Positions 15,334 through 24,578 of a DNA stretch of 43,650 nucleotides are shown here, piece after piece. Origin of the DNA: an uncultured Acidobacteriota bacterium (GTDB taxonomy: Bacteria > Acidobacteriota > Blastocatellia > Pyrinomonadales > Pyrinomonadaceae). The position numbers and the translations under genes are program-made. The stretch covers positions 1-43,650 of the forward strand of contig CADEGD010000032.1 of NCBI GenBank assembly GCA_902826795.1, in the 5' to 3' direction. Each line of letters opens with the position of its first letter. The stretch's first letter is position 1. The notes beneath the pieces are model-generated. The model was not told where the DNA came from. It searched no databases and saw only the letters and a list, made by a program, of their open reading frames with translations.

Positions 15334-17997
15334 TTACTCCGTTATCGAATTGAATGCCTCGCGGACGGCAATGCGATGGAGCGAAAGCTGCTGGTGAAAT
15401 TCCGAAAGAGAGTCAAGTCCGAGCCTCGCTACGATCTTGCGGAGCTGAGAATTTCCGGCATGCGGCACGACGTGTGACCGGCCGATGATTAGGCGCATTG
15501 AATGATCGAGCGACGACAGGAAATCGTAGCCTGAGAGAAGCGCCTCAAAATTTGCATGGGAGAGCGATCCGTTAGACCGCAGTTTTTCAAGCATCGCTCC
15601 GCTCGAACGGCTTCCATCCGTGTCGGGAACGTTGTCGCGAAGCTGGAGGTATCTGATCGCGAAATAAATATCCAACATGCCGCCCGGACCATACTTGATG
15701 TTGACCGGGCCTCCCGCTTTCGAACGTTCTTTTTCGAGCAGAAATCGAACCCGTCGCGTTTCGGCGGCAAGTTCGGCGGCGGGGATCGTTCGTCCGCGAT
15801 CGTGTACGGCGGCCGATATCGTTTGCCAGACTCGGTCCGCGATCTCGCCACCACCCGCCGCTCGAAGTTTCACAAAAGCGAGAAGCTCCCAGATCGATGC
15901 GGTATCGGTCATGTAGTTTTCAAACGAAGACAGAGAAATGACATTCGGACCGTTCTTTCCATGCGGCCGAAGCCGCAGATCGACGCGATATAAATTGCCG
16001 TCACGAGTGTAGCCTGACAACGCATTGACAAAAATCTCTGCCGCCCGGCTATAAAACTCTATGGGCGCGAGGCCGGCGATCTCGGATGTCTCTTCAGCAT
16101 CAAAAACGAGGACGAGATCGAGGTCCGAGTCATAATCGATCCCCGCACCGCCAAGTTTGCCAACGCCCATGACGCCCAAACCGAGCTCGCTGATCTCAAT
16201 CCCCGTTCGCCGACTCATTTCACGGCGGGCCAGTTCCAGAGCGGCGTCGATCGACGCTTCCGCCAATTCGGTTTGCCGTCGTTTAGATTCTCGTATGTCG
16301 ATCTGCCCGGCGGCATCTAGAGCAGCTATCGAAATTATCTGTTTCCTCCACTCGCGGCGAAGGGCCGCCAATTGATCGCCGCCTTTTTCCACGATCGGAG
16401 CAAACAGCTTTCTATCGATCTCACCGCGAGACAAGTCTGAGATAGATTCGTCGCCCATCAACTCTTTGAACTTCGGCGACAGGGTCGCGAGCATTTGTAA
16501 CGGATCTCCATCGCCGTCCGGAGAGAGTTCCGTTCGATAAACCAGATCGCCATCGTCGATGGAGGGCTCGGTTGTAAAAAGTTCGGCAGGTGTTCTTTGA
16601 TCCGTCTCGGACGATTCAATGTGCTCGTCGGAAAAGATGCGACGAAATATCTGGTTCACGTTCGAACATTGCGTTTCGAGCGCCGAATCGAAATCGGAGA
16701 CATTACCAAACCGCATCCGCCTGGAAACAAACGCTCGCCTGATCGGGTCGTCCGGTACCGAATGAGTTTGCAGTCCGTTCTCCATCTGGAGGACGTGTTC
16801 GAGGCGGCGAAGGAAATCGTATGCGTCGAACAGCTGTGTTCGTTCGCGGTCTTCGATCAATCCACGATCGGCGAGACGTCCGAGACTGATCAGAGTGTGG
16901 GGAACGCGAAGCCACTTATCGCGTCCGCCGTAGGCCAACTGCAATGCCTGCGCGATGAACTCGATCTCGCGGATGCCGCCCTTGCCGAGCTTTACGTCGA
17001 GTCCTTTAGTCGCGACGTGCTCGATGTCGATCTTCTGCTTGGACCGCCTAACGCTTCGGAGTGCCGAGCCTATCGATTGGCTTTCGACGTAGACGCAGGG
17101 ACGCACGCGGCGATTGAACTCCGAGAAAAGTGTCGGTTCGCCGGCGCCGGAACGAGAGCGTATGAGTACCTGCCGTTCCCAGTCGGCCGCTTCGGTCTGA
17201 TAGTAACGAATCGTGTCCGCAAGAGACATCGCGAGCGGCCCGACCCTGCCGTGAGGGCGCAGACGAAGGTCGACCCGATATGTAGCGCCTTCTCCGGTCT
17301 GCTGGCCGATAAGTTTGGTTATCAGCTCGGAAAGCTTTACAAAATATTCCCGGTTAGTGACTTTGCCGCGACTTCCCGTTCCACTGGTCTCGCCCTCTTC
17401 GGAATAGAGAAAAAGCAGATCGATATCGGAAGAATAGTTAAGTTCCTTCGAGCCCAGCTTACCTAGCGTGACGACGCAGAAGGTCGCCGTGAGAAGCCTG
17501 CCTCGCTCGTCCGTCTCCTGCGGCGGGCCAAAGCGGTTGTCGAGTTCTTGACGGGCGACGCGAAGCGCCGATTCGAGGATCGCGTCGGCAAGATTAGAAA
17601 GTTCTTCGGTGATTTCGGCGATGGTCAATTGCCGGCGAATGTCAGCGAGATAAATGCGGAGCAATTCGCGTCGGCGAAACCGGGCGAATATCACCTGTGT
17701 TTCGAGCGTAGAATTTGTTAGCGAGAACCGGGCGAGAGATTCAAGTAATTCGTCTTTACCGCGAACGCCTTTATCCTTGCGTCGGCGGTCGAGCCAATTA
17801 ATATACTCCGGATTTTGCTGGAGCGTCGTGGCAAGCAGCGGACTGTAAGAAACCAGCGTAATGACGTCAGAAAGCAACGCCTCGTTCTTCAAAAGTCTTC
17901 GATAGCTGGACGGCTGCACTTCTTCGAACCGTCGAATGAATTGGACGGCGGCATCGGGATCAGGGAGATCTATGATCAGGTGATCGGGGATGCTCAT
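15334..17997 (-). CDS. glnE: Glutamine synthetase adenylyltransferase / adenylyl-removing enzyme
   Basis: GlnE adenylylates and deadenylylates glutamine synthetase in response to nitrogen status. The 887-residue protein has the expected duplicated nucleotidyltransferase layout. The first domain has LGKLGSKELNYSSDIDLLFL at about residues 177-196, and the second has VGKLGGAGIDYDSDLDLVLV at about 608-627. The paired metal-binding aspartates (SDIDL, SDLDL) are intact in both, so both activities should be present. Each domain is followed by RVDLRLRPHG and a helical bundle. The length is slightly short of the enterobacterial enzyme. Its ATG overlaps the TGA of the upstream sigma-54 activator (ATGA), which shows translational coupling and a shared nitrogen role. 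Confidence 0.96.
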   Translation of the reverse strand: MSIPDHLIIDLPDPDAAVQFIRRFEEVQPSSYRRLLKNEALLSDVITLVSYSPLLATTLQQNPEYINWLDRRRKDKGVRGKDELLESLARFSLTNSTLETQVIFARFRRRELLRIYLADIRRQLTIAEITEELSNLADAILESALRVARQELDNRFGPPQETDERGRLLTATFCVVTLGKLGSKELNYSSDIDLLFLYSEEGETSGTGSRGKVTNREYFVKLSELITKLIGQQTGEGATYRVDLRLRPHGRVGPLAMSLADTIRYYQTEAADWERQVLIRSRSGAGEPTLFSEFNRRVRPCVYVESQSIGSALRSVRRSKQKIDIEHVATKGLDVKLGKGGIREIEFIAQALQLAYGGRDKWLRVPHTLISLGRLADRGLIEDRERTQLFDAYDFLRRLEHVLQMENGLQTHSVPDDPIRRAFVSRRMRFGNVSDFDSALETQCSNVNQIFRRIFSDEHIESSETDQRTPAELFTTEPSIDDGDLVYRTELSPDGDGDPLQMLATLSPKFKELMGDESISDLSRGEIDRKLFAPIVEKGGDQLAALRREWRKQIISIAALDAAGQIDIRESKRRQTELAEASIDAALELARREMSRRTGIEISELGLGVMGVGKLGGAGIDYDSDLDLVLVFDAEETSEIAGLAPIEFYSRAAEIFVNALSGYTRDGNLYRVDLRLRPHGKNGPNVISLSSFENYMTDTASIWELLAFVKLRAAGGGEIADRVWQTISAAVHDRGRTIPAAELAAETRRVRFLLEKERSKAGGPVNIKYGPGGMLDIYFAIRYLQLRDNVPDTDGSRSSGAMLEKLRSNGSLSHANFEALLSGYDFLSSLDHSMRLIIGRSHVVPHAGNSQLRKIVARLGLDSLSEFHQQLSLHRIAVREAFNSITE

Positions 17998-19499
17998 TGG
18001 CGAAAGCGGGTCGAATCAATACCGTATTTCTTGATCTTATAACCGAGGATTCTTTCCGTCGATTCTAGTTGACGAGCCGCCTTTGCGATATTCCCGCTGG
18101 TGGATTTAAGGGTGTCTGCTATCAAGTCGCGTTCGAAGGCCGCCACGGCGGACGAAAGAGTCATCCGCGTTTCGGTGCCTGAAGTCTCGGCGGTCTGAAG
18201 CGTCGGCGGGAGATGATGGCTGTGGATCACATTGGTGTCGCACACAAGCACAGCACGCTCGATCGCGTTCTCGAGTTCGCGCACGTTGCCGGGAAAGTGA
18301 TAGCTCATCAACATGTCTATCGCGGGCGTCGATATGCGCCGGATTCGTTTGCCGTGCTCGGTTTCGTACTTTTCGAGGAAGTGCTCAGCCAGCAACAGGA
18401 TGTCGGAGCGACGTTGACGCAGCGAGGGGAGAAAGATCGAGAATACGTTGAGGCGATAATATAGATCCTCACGAAATTCACCTTTTGCGATCGCCTCTTC
18501 CAGATTCTTATTGGTCGCCGTTATCAAGCGGATATTCGCACTGATCGTTTCCGTGCCGCCTAGCCGTTCGAACTCGCGCTCTTGCAGCACGCGAAGAAGC
18601 TTGATCTGTGTCTGCAGGGGAAGGTCGCCGATCTCGTCAAGAAACAGAGTACCGCCATCGGCCATCTCAAAGCGGCCGCGTTTTAGTTTGTCGGCTCCGG
18701 TGAAGGCTCCGCGTTCATGTCCGAACAGTTCGGATTCGATCAGCGTGTCGGGAAGCGCCGCACAGTTTATCTTGATAAACGCCCGCTTGCTGCGGAGGCT
18801 GTTGTAGTGAATCGCGTTTGCGATCATCTCTTTGCCTGTTCCGCTTTCACCGCGCAGCAAGACCGTAGCGTTTGACCTCGCGACCTGCGAAACCTGTTCA
18901 TACACCTGCCGCATCTCATTGGAGTTTCCAACAAGATGCGAGAAGTCGTACTTCTCTTTGAGCTCCTGCTTAAGCTGCTGATTTTCTTCGCGAAGCCGTT
19001 CGCGTTCGCCAAGGACTGTGTGTTCAACGCGAAGATTTTGTGCGATCAGCGCAGCGAAAATGCCCATCGCAGATCGTAACTCCGAGCTGACTTCATCCGA
19101 ACCATCAAGCAATGCGGCAAGCAGGCCCACGACCTTGCGGCCGACCTTCACCTTGCGAATTAGCATTGAGTTTGCTGCCGGAAGCCGTAGATTTGCCGCA
19201 TCTACGGTTCGGGCGTCTATCTGATCGATGTTGGAAGAAGAAGAAGCTATGGCCAAGTCGCTCCAGAAAGACTGGCTAAGTCCGGCGTCAGTGTCCCGAA
19301 ACTCGCCGATCGTAAAGCCGGCCGTCGCGGTGAGCTTCGGCCGGTCGTTTTCGGCGGGAAACGTTACGAGAAAAAGCTTTCCGACTCCGAGCGTCGACGC
19401 CGCCAGTTCGAGAAGAGGATTGAGATTGAACGGCTGGTCGAGATTCGCGGCCGCCAGATTGCCTACTTCTTCTACACTGTCTATGTTGATCCGATGCAT
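17994..19499 (-). CDS. Sigma-54-dependent activator, NifA-like (GAF, AAA+, Fis-type HTH)
   Basis: The 501-residue protein has an N-terminal GAF-like sensor region (about 20-165) in place of a receiver domain, a short coiled linker (about 165-190), then the AAA+ sigma-54 activation domain. Walker A is GESGTGKE (about 219-226), the sigma-54 contact loop is GAFTGA, Walker B is GGTLFLDEIGD, and the arginine-finger region ends in NVRELENAIERAV. The C-terminus is a Fis-type helix-turn-helix, GNIAKAARQLESTERILGYKIKKYGI, close in style to NifA proteins. It is coupled to glnE and divergent from amtB, which has a sigma-54 promoter, so control of nitrogen assimilation is the likely job. No nif genes are in the window. 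Confidence 0.93.
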   Translation of the reverse strand: MHRINIDSVEEVGNLAAANLDQPFNLNPLLELAASTLGVGKLFLVTFPAENDRPKLTATAGFTIGEFRDTDAGLSQSFWSDLAIASSSSNIDQIDARTVDAANLRLPAANSMLIRKVKVGRKVVGLLAALLDGSDEVSSELRSAMGIFAALIAQNLRVEHTVLGERERLREENQQLKQELKEKYDFSHLVGNSNEMRQVYEQVSQVARSNATVLLRGESGTGKEMIANAIHYNSLRSKRAFIKINCAALPDTLIESELFGHERGAFTGADKLKRGRFEMADGGTLFLDEIGDLPLQTQIKLLRVLQEREFERLGGTETISANIRLITATNKNLEEAIAKGEFREDLYYRLNVFSIFLPSLRQRRSDILLLAEHFLEKYETEHGKRIRRISTPAIDMLMSYHFPGNVRELENAIERAVLVCDTNVIHSHHLPPTLQTAETSGTETRMTLSSAVAAFERDLIADTLKSTSGNIAKAARQLESTERILGYKIKKYGIDSTRFRQ

Positions 19500-19542
19500 C
19501 CGCTACAAAAATGTGGGAATTGATACGGCTAGAGTCCCTATT

Positions 19543-19572
19543 TATATACTTAAGAAAAATTGACACAGTCAA
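19543..19572 (-). promoter_or_regulatory. Sigma-70 promoter of the activator-glnE operon, with palindrome over -35
   Basis: On the minus strand TTGACT (19572-19567) and TATATA (19548-19543) are 18 bp apart. The palindrome TTGACACAGTCAA (19560-19572) overlaps the -35 element and could be an operator. The promoter lies 44 bp before the start codon. Confidence 0.6.
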
Positions 19573-19627
19573 TTGTTCGCATCACGTACTCAATTTTGTC
19601 ATAACAAGAGAAGAATCATAACAATAT

Positions 19628-19687
19628 TGTCGGATTTTTGGAAAGGATTAGATCAGTTCGATATGAAATATCCGACGAAATCCGACA
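19628..19687. promoter_or_regulatory. Inverted repeat upstream of amtB, possible activator site
   Basis: TGTCGGATTT (19628-19637) and AAATCCGACA (19678-19687) form a perfect 10-bp inverted repeat with a 40-bp spacer. A further TCCGAC copy lies at 19671-19676. The position, upstream of the sigma-54 promoter, suits an enhancer-binding protein, but no binding motif is established. Confidence 0.4.
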
Positions 19688-19708
19688 TTCACGCCAATCA
19701 ATCGCTAA

Positions 19709-19737
19709 GGCATTGAATTTGCCGACGCATGCGTCGG
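19709..19737 (+). promoter_or_regulatory. Sigma-54 promoter of amtB
   Basis: GGCATTGAATTTGC (19709-19722) has the invariant GG and GC 10 bp apart and matches GGCA at -24 and TTGC at -12. Transcription would begin about 19734. A 16-bp palindrome, CCGACGCATGCGTCGG (19722-19737), overlaps the start site. The ATG at 19753 is about 20 nt downstream, which supports that start for amtB. Confidence 0.72.
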
Positions 19738-19752
19738 AAGCTTTGAACAAAA

Positions 19753-21236
19753 ATGAGTTTAAGATTTCGATCGACCACTATCGTTGCATTAGCCACTTTC
19801 CTGTTCTCTGCCCAGACCGCATCGGCCGAAGACCTAACAGACCGGATCGCCAAGCTCGAGGCCGCCGCGACAGCAGCTCAATCGAGCGCCGACAATGCGT
19901 GGGTTTTGATCTGCTCGGCACTCGTGCTTCTTATGACCGTTCCGGGACTCGCTCTTTTCTACGGGGGTTGGTTCGGCAAAAGAATGTGATCTCGACCATG
20001 CTCAAAAGCCTCGTGAGTGTCGGCATCGCGACCGTGATGTGGGCGTTCATCGGCTACAGCCTAGTTTTCAGCGAAGGTAACGCGTTTATCGGCGGCCTCG
20101 ACTTCGCTTTTCTGAGCGGTGTCGGGTCTGAGCCGAATGCCGATTACGCCGCGACGATTCCGCAACTAACGTTCATGGCGTTTCAACTGATGTTCGCGAT
20201 AATTACGCCCGCGCTGATCACCGGAGCATTTGCCGAACGTATTCGATTTCCTGCCAAGATAGCTTTTACGTGCCTGTGGATGTTGGTGATCTATTATCCG
20301 CTGGCACACATGGTTTGGGGCAAGGGTGGATATCTAAATGCCGCCCTTGGCGGCGTTTTCCCGGCGCTGGATTTTGCCGGCGGCACGGTTGTTCACATTT
20401 CATCTGGTGTCTCAGCACTCGTATGCGCTTTGTATCTCGGACGCCGCGTGGGTTACGAAAATTTACCCACTCCGCCGCATAACACCGTGCTTAGCCTGAT
20501 CGGGGCGGCATTGCTCTGGTTCGGATGGTTCGGTTTCAACGCTGGCAGCGCATTATCGGCAAATGCTCTCGCGACAAACGCGTTTGTAACGACTCACTTT
20601 TCGGCGGCCAGCGCCATGCTGGCGTGGATACTGATCGACTGGCTAAAAAATGGAAAGCCGACGGCGATCGGCGCAATCTCGGGTGCGGTTGCAGGATTGG
20701 TCGGAGTTACGCCTGCCGCGGGATTTGTAACACCGATCTCGGCTATCGCGATCGGGCTCGTTAGCGGCAGTGTTTGCTATGCGATGGTCGTAGAAGTGAA
20801 GAAACTGCTTGGCTACGACGACACGTTGGACGTGTTCGGCATTCACGGCATCGGAGGAGCGATCGGGGCGGTGGCGACCGGAATATTTGCGACCAGCACG
20901 ATAAATCCAATTTTCAAAGACGCGGCCGGGTCACCGCTTCCGGTCGGGCTGATCGAAGGAAATGCTTATCAGGTAGTTAATCAACTCGCGGGAGTTGGTA
21001 TCGCTGTGTTGCTTGCTGTTGTAGGAACCTTCGCAATATTAAAGCTTGTCGATTTGACGATCGGCCTCCGTGTAACCGAAGAAGAGGAACTTGCCGGGCT
21101 AGACGCTTCTCAGCACGGCGAGGTGGCGTACGTTTTTGAGAGCCAACCCAGCTTTGAGACAGAAATGCCATCGGCAAGAGTGACTCGCGGAGGGATCGAA
21201 GACATGCTTCCGAAACAAGTTTCTCTCGAAAGTTGA
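19753..21236 (+). CDS. amtB: Ammonium transporter AmtB, frame broken by one base
   Basis: The Amt channel brings ammonium across the inner membrane. The first part (ATG 19753) encodes a signal peptide ending SASAED, a short coiled segment and the first membrane helix with [20 protein letters not shown]. That frame ends at a TGA at 19987. The rest of the protein, from [11 protein letters not shown] through eleven-helix Amt sequence with the conserved [21 protein letters not shown] and [10 protein letters not shown], continues in another frame to 21236. Joining needs one extra base in the G5 run at 19963-19967 (GGGGG to GGGGGG), which restores FYGGLVRQKN. The long frame opening at 19638 is not the true N-terminus. 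The cause is a sequencing error, a real mutation or slippage. No glnK is next to it. Confidence 0.88.
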
Positions 21237-21260
21237 AACAATCGGCCATTAACGTTCCGT

Positions 21261-21294
21261 GGTGCAGTCTACTTGCGGACTGCACCATTTTTTT
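21261..21294 (+). terminator. Terminator of amtB
   Basis: GGTGCAGTC (21261-21269) pairs with GACTGCACC (21278-21286) and is followed by ATTTTTTT. Confidence 0.9.
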
Positions 21295-21314
21295 CGCTGC
21301 GATAGAATTGAGGT

Positions 21315-22184
21315 GTGGTCAGCCGGATAGAGATTACGGTCAACGAAAACGAGCGGAAGATGCGGCTCGAGGATGTGCTGTGTTCGCGGTTTCCGGCATT
21401 GAGCAAGATGTATCTTCGCGAGGTCGTTAAGGGCGGAGATTGCGAGTTGAACGGTCGTCTGGAAAACCGTGGAAAGCGCGTGCTTCCGCAAGACTTCATC
21501 GAGATCAATCTGGACCTGAGCCGGGAACATTCAATGCTTCCGCAGGAAATTCCAATCGATATAATTCATGAAGACCGGCATCTGATCGTGGTGAACAAAC
21601 CCGCCGGGATGCTCGTCCATCCGTCGCATCGCGAAAAAAACGGAACGCTGCTGAATGCGGTGGTGCATCACCTAAACAAAGAAAGAGATGGCGCGCCGAT
21701 AAGGCCGGGCCTTGTGCACCGACTCGACAAAGATACTTCCGGGTTGATCGTCATTGCCAAGGACGCTCGCACGCATCGAATACTCTGCCGGCATTTTCAA
21801 AGAAAGCTGATAGAGAAACGTTATCTGGCTCTGGTGGGCGGTATCGTCAAGTCGGACGATGGCACTATCACCGGTGCGATCGGCCGGAGTGCCGAGAGGA
21901 AGTTTTGGGAGTTGAACGAAGACGGAAAGCCGTCGACAAGCCGCTTTCGCGTTCTTGAAAGACGAGACTCAACGACGATGCTTGAGCTTGAGCCCGTTAC
22001 CGGCCGCACAAACCAGTTGCGCATTCACTGTGCATCCATCGGCCATCCGATCGTGGGCGACGCCGAACGCGGAGGCCGGTCGAACGACGTCCTTTGCCTG
22101 CACGCGGTTTCGCTTTCATTCATACATCCGGCCGACGGCGACACGCGCGAATTTAGCGCAATTCGACCTGAGTGGGCGAAATAA
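21315..22184 (+). CDS. RluA-family pseudouridine synthase (RluD-like)
   Basis: The 289-residue enzyme turns uridines of rRNA into pseudouridine. It has an N-terminal S4-like RNA-binding region (RLEDVLCSRFPALSKMYLREVV, about 17-38) and the catalytic motif HRLDKDTSGLIVIAK with the essential aspartate at about residue 139. VVNKPAGMLVHPS precedes it, and GRTNQLRIHCASIGHPIVGD closes the active site. The layout and length match RluD/RluC, and the exact target base cannot be read from the sequence. The start is probably GTG 21315, with GAGG nearly touching it. It is expressed independently, since the amtB terminator lies just upstream, and converges on the CHRD gene. Confidence 0.93.
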   Translation: MVSRIEITVNENERKMRLEDVLCSRFPALSKMYLREVVKGGDCELNGRLENRGKRVLPQDFIEINLDLSREHSMLPQEIPIDIIHEDRHLIVVNKPAGMLVHPSHREKNGTLLNAVVHHLNKERDGAPIRPGLVHRLDKDTSGLIVIAKDARTHRILCRHFQRKLIEKRYLALVGGIVKSDDGTITGAIGRSAERKFWELNEDGKPSTSRFRVLERRDSTTMLELEPVTGRTNQLRIHCASIGHPIVGDAERGGRSNDVLCLHAVSLSFIHPADGDTREFSAIRPEWAK

Positions 22185-22209
22185 GATCGGTTATATTATC
22201 GTCACACGA

Positions 22210-22749
22210 TCAATGATCGTCGTGATCGTTGTGCCCTCTCGAACCGCTGATCTGACTACGGACCTCGCCACCAGGGAAACGCGAGCTGTGCACGTTGGCG
22301 TAAGTGTTGCCGCTACGGATCGCGCTGATCAATTCGGCGAACTCACCAGTATCGATACCTTGAGCGGCTGGCCCAACGACGTTCGTCGCCGATAATACTC
22401 CCGTGATAGTAGCGGGAGGAGCCGGACACGCTTGCGTTCCAGCGGGCGTCGGTGGCGATGCGAGATTGGAGCAGAGCCATACCGAAATACCGCCGTTCAC
22501 GTCCTTTTGGCCAACGTGGATATGGGCCTGAGTTACGTTTCCCTCAAGACCGTCATAACTAAGCTCGTATGAGATCTGCGTCTCATCCTGATTTATCCGA
22601 GCTTTGAAATTTCCAGTCGCGTCGGTTGAAACTACGGGCACCTCGTTGGCTCCTTTCAAACGCGCTCGCAAATTGCGAAATCCATCGGCGACAACCACCG
22701 CCGCCAGCAGCAAAACCACTACGGCGGAAAAGACGAAAAGTTTTCTCAT
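22210..22749 (-). CDS. Exported CHRD-domain protein
   Basis: The 179-residue protein starts with a signal peptide or anchor helix (1-22). Nearly all the rest is one CHRD domain: LKGANEVPVVSTDATGNFKARI at about 31-52, ISYELSYDGLEGNVTQAHIHVG at about 59-80, and the end motif NTYANVHSSRFPGGEVRSQI near 145-165. The domain was first noted in chordin and is common in exported bacterial proteins; the conserved AHIH and NVH histidines may bind metal. Two cysteines lie in the loop between them (about 93 and 107). The C-terminus is a short His/Asp-rich tail (GHNDHDDH) that could bind metal. No partner gene is evident nearby. Confidence 0.9.
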   Translation of the reverse strand: MRKLFVFSAVVVLLLAAVVVADGFRNLRARLKGANEVPVVSTDATGNFKARINQDETQISYELSYDGLEGNVTQAHIHVGQKDVNGGISVWLCSNLASPPTPAGTQACPAPPATITGVLSATNVVGPAAQGIDTGEFAELISAIRSGNTYANVHSSRFPGGEVRSQISGSRGHNDHDDH

Positions 22750-22919
22750 ATAAATCCTCCGTGGGAGATCGAGTAGATAGTCACTTCACCCATCGCGCTC
22801 GACGGGCGGCAAATGTGAGGAATTTATTTCGGGGGCAGCAGCACTATACTCTCAAACCACTCGAGCATACAAGAGGTTTTATATGACTCAGTTACGATTG
22901 AATAGAAATTTCGCCTGTG

Positions 22920-24506
22920 CTATCGCCTGTAAGAATTTCGCAGAGCCTGGCCCGGCATTATTCCTGTTAACGTGCTGCCGTCAAACACGACTTTGCCGTT
23001 GACGATCACGTTTGAGAATCCCTCGGCGTACTGGTGTGGGCTTTCGTACGTTGCTTTGTCGGCGATGGTTTTCTCATCAAAGATCACTATGTCCGCCGCG
23101 AAACCCTCGCGAATCTGGCCGCGGTCGCGGAGGTTGAATGTTTGAGCGGGAAGGGAGGTCATCTTTCGGATCGCATCTTCGAGGGAGATTATCTTTAGTT
23201 CCCGAACGTACTTTCCAAGCACGCGGGCGTTGTTGCCGTAGCCACGCGGATGCGGCACGCCTGCGCCGAAGTTTCGCACGCCGCTGTCTGAGGCGATCAT
23301 CGTGAAGGACTGCTTCATTATAGCCTGCACGTCGGGCTCATCCATCTGGCGATAAACCATCTGAGCCCCGCCGTCTCCATACATATCAAAAATCTGTTCA
23401 AGCTGTTCGTCGAGCTTCTTTTTACCCCGAACTTCCCGCGTGATCTGAGCGATGTTCTTGCCGTTGAACGCGGGGTTAGCCCGATAGCTCGCTACGTAAG
23501 CAAACTCGAAATCTTTGAACTTTGCTTTTTTCAACCAGTCCTTCATCTCGGTCACGATCTTCGCTTTCGTCGCGGGATCGGCAAGGCGTTTCTTGCCTTC
23601 CTCGCGTCCCCCGGCGATCGCCCAACTCGGCATACGGGCATCGAGCGAAGTCGAAGAAGCTGTGTAGGCGTATTGATCGACGGTGACCTGAAGTCCGCGC
23701 CGACGAGCATCTTCGACGAGCCCGAGCGTAGTCGCGGTCTGTCCCCAAAGGGCTTTCGACGAGATCTTGAAATGCGAGATCTCAACCGGCATTCTTGCCT
23801 GCTCGCCGATGTTGATCGCTTCGTTAATCGCCTCTACGACCTCATTGCCCTCGTTGCGGATGTGGCTCGCGTAGGTTCCGCCATATCGCGAAGCGACCTT
23901 GGCGAGTTCGACAACCTCTTCCGTCTTGGCGAACGTGCCAGGAACGTAGATCAGTCCAGTCGAAAGTCCGACGGCCCCGTCTTTCATCGCTTGGTCGACG
24001 AGTGCGTTCATCTTAGACTGCTCTTCGCCGGTCGGTGCGCGGTTATCGAGCCCCATCACTTTTTGACGCACGGTGTTGTGGCCGATCAACGCAGCGAGAT
24101 TTACGGCGAGCGGCTTTTCACCGAATTGGCCGAGAAACTGGCCGATGTCCGCCGCTGATCCGCCGCAGTTTCCTGTGATGATCGATGTAACGCCCATTCG
24201 CACGAAATTCTCGGCGGTTGGATTGTTGAATATATCTTCCGTATGGCCGTGAACGTCGATGAATCCGGGAGCGACGATCTGCCCTTTTGCGTCGATAGTC
24301 TGAGCCGCCGTTCCGCTTACTCGTCCGACGGCCGCGATCTTGCCGTCCCGAACGCCCACCGATCCCCAGAACCAAGGATTGCCGGTCCCGTCGACGATGC
24401 GGGCGTTCGTGATCAGCAGATCAAATTGCTCTGGAGTCTGAGCAAACGAAGCCGGCACTGAAGACGTGAAGATCGCGAACAGAACAAGCGAGGATAAGAT
24501 TTTCAT
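22920..24506 (-). CDS. Exported N-acyl-D-amino-acid deacylase family amidohydrolase
   Basis: The 528-residue protein has a signal peptide (1-22, SFAQ) and the composite layout of D-aminoacylase. The N-terminal beta part begins DLLITNARIVDGTGNPWFWG. The barrel follows with APGFIDVHGHTEDIF (about 79-93), TSIITGNCGGS containing the family's cysteine, ISHFKISSKALWG, and TMIASDSGVRNFGAGVPHPRG with the conserved aspartate. The first metal motif reads HGH where family members usually have HTH. The C-terminal end ADIVIFDEKTI is typical. It should hydrolyse N-acylated amino acids or similar amides in the periplasm; the substrate is unknown. No Shine-Dalgarno sequence is evident, and the genes on either side are unrelated. 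Confidence 0.92.
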   Translation of the reverse strand: MKILSSLVLFAIFTSSVPASFAQTPEQFDLLITNARIVDGTGNPWFWGSVGVRDGKIAAVGRVSGTAAQTIDAKGQIVAPGFIDVHGHTEDIFNNPTAENFVRMGVTSIITGNCGGSAADIGQFLGQFGEKPLAVNLAALIGHNTVRQKVMGLDNRAPTGEEQSKMNALVDQAMKDGAVGLSTGLIYVPGTFAKTEEVVELAKVASRYGGTYASHIRNEGNEVVEAINEAINIGEQARMPVEISHFKISSKALWGQTATTLGLVEDARRRGLQVTVDQYAYTASSTSLDARMPSWAIAGGREEGKKRLADPATKAKIVTEMKDWLKKAKFKDFEFAYVASYRANPAFNGKNIAQITREVRGKKKLDEQLEQIFDMYGDGGAQMVYRQMDEPDVQAIMKQSFTMIASDSGVRNFGAGVPHPRGYGNNARVLGKYVRELKIISLEDAIRKMTSLPAQTFNLRDRGQIREGFAADIVIFDEKTIADKATYESPHQYAEGFSNVIVNGKVVFDGSTLTGIMPGQALRNSYRR

Positions 24507-24578
24507 ACAGCAAAAATGCCGTCAAAACGGCGGCAAGTCAATATCGGACGAATTGTTCGAAGCAATAATGCTGGCTTA

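Noticed and set aside
19638..19752. Long frame opening before amtB
   Set aside because: It covers the promoter region and the wrong frame of the signal peptide; the sigma-54 promoter at 19709-19722 puts the transcript start inside it.
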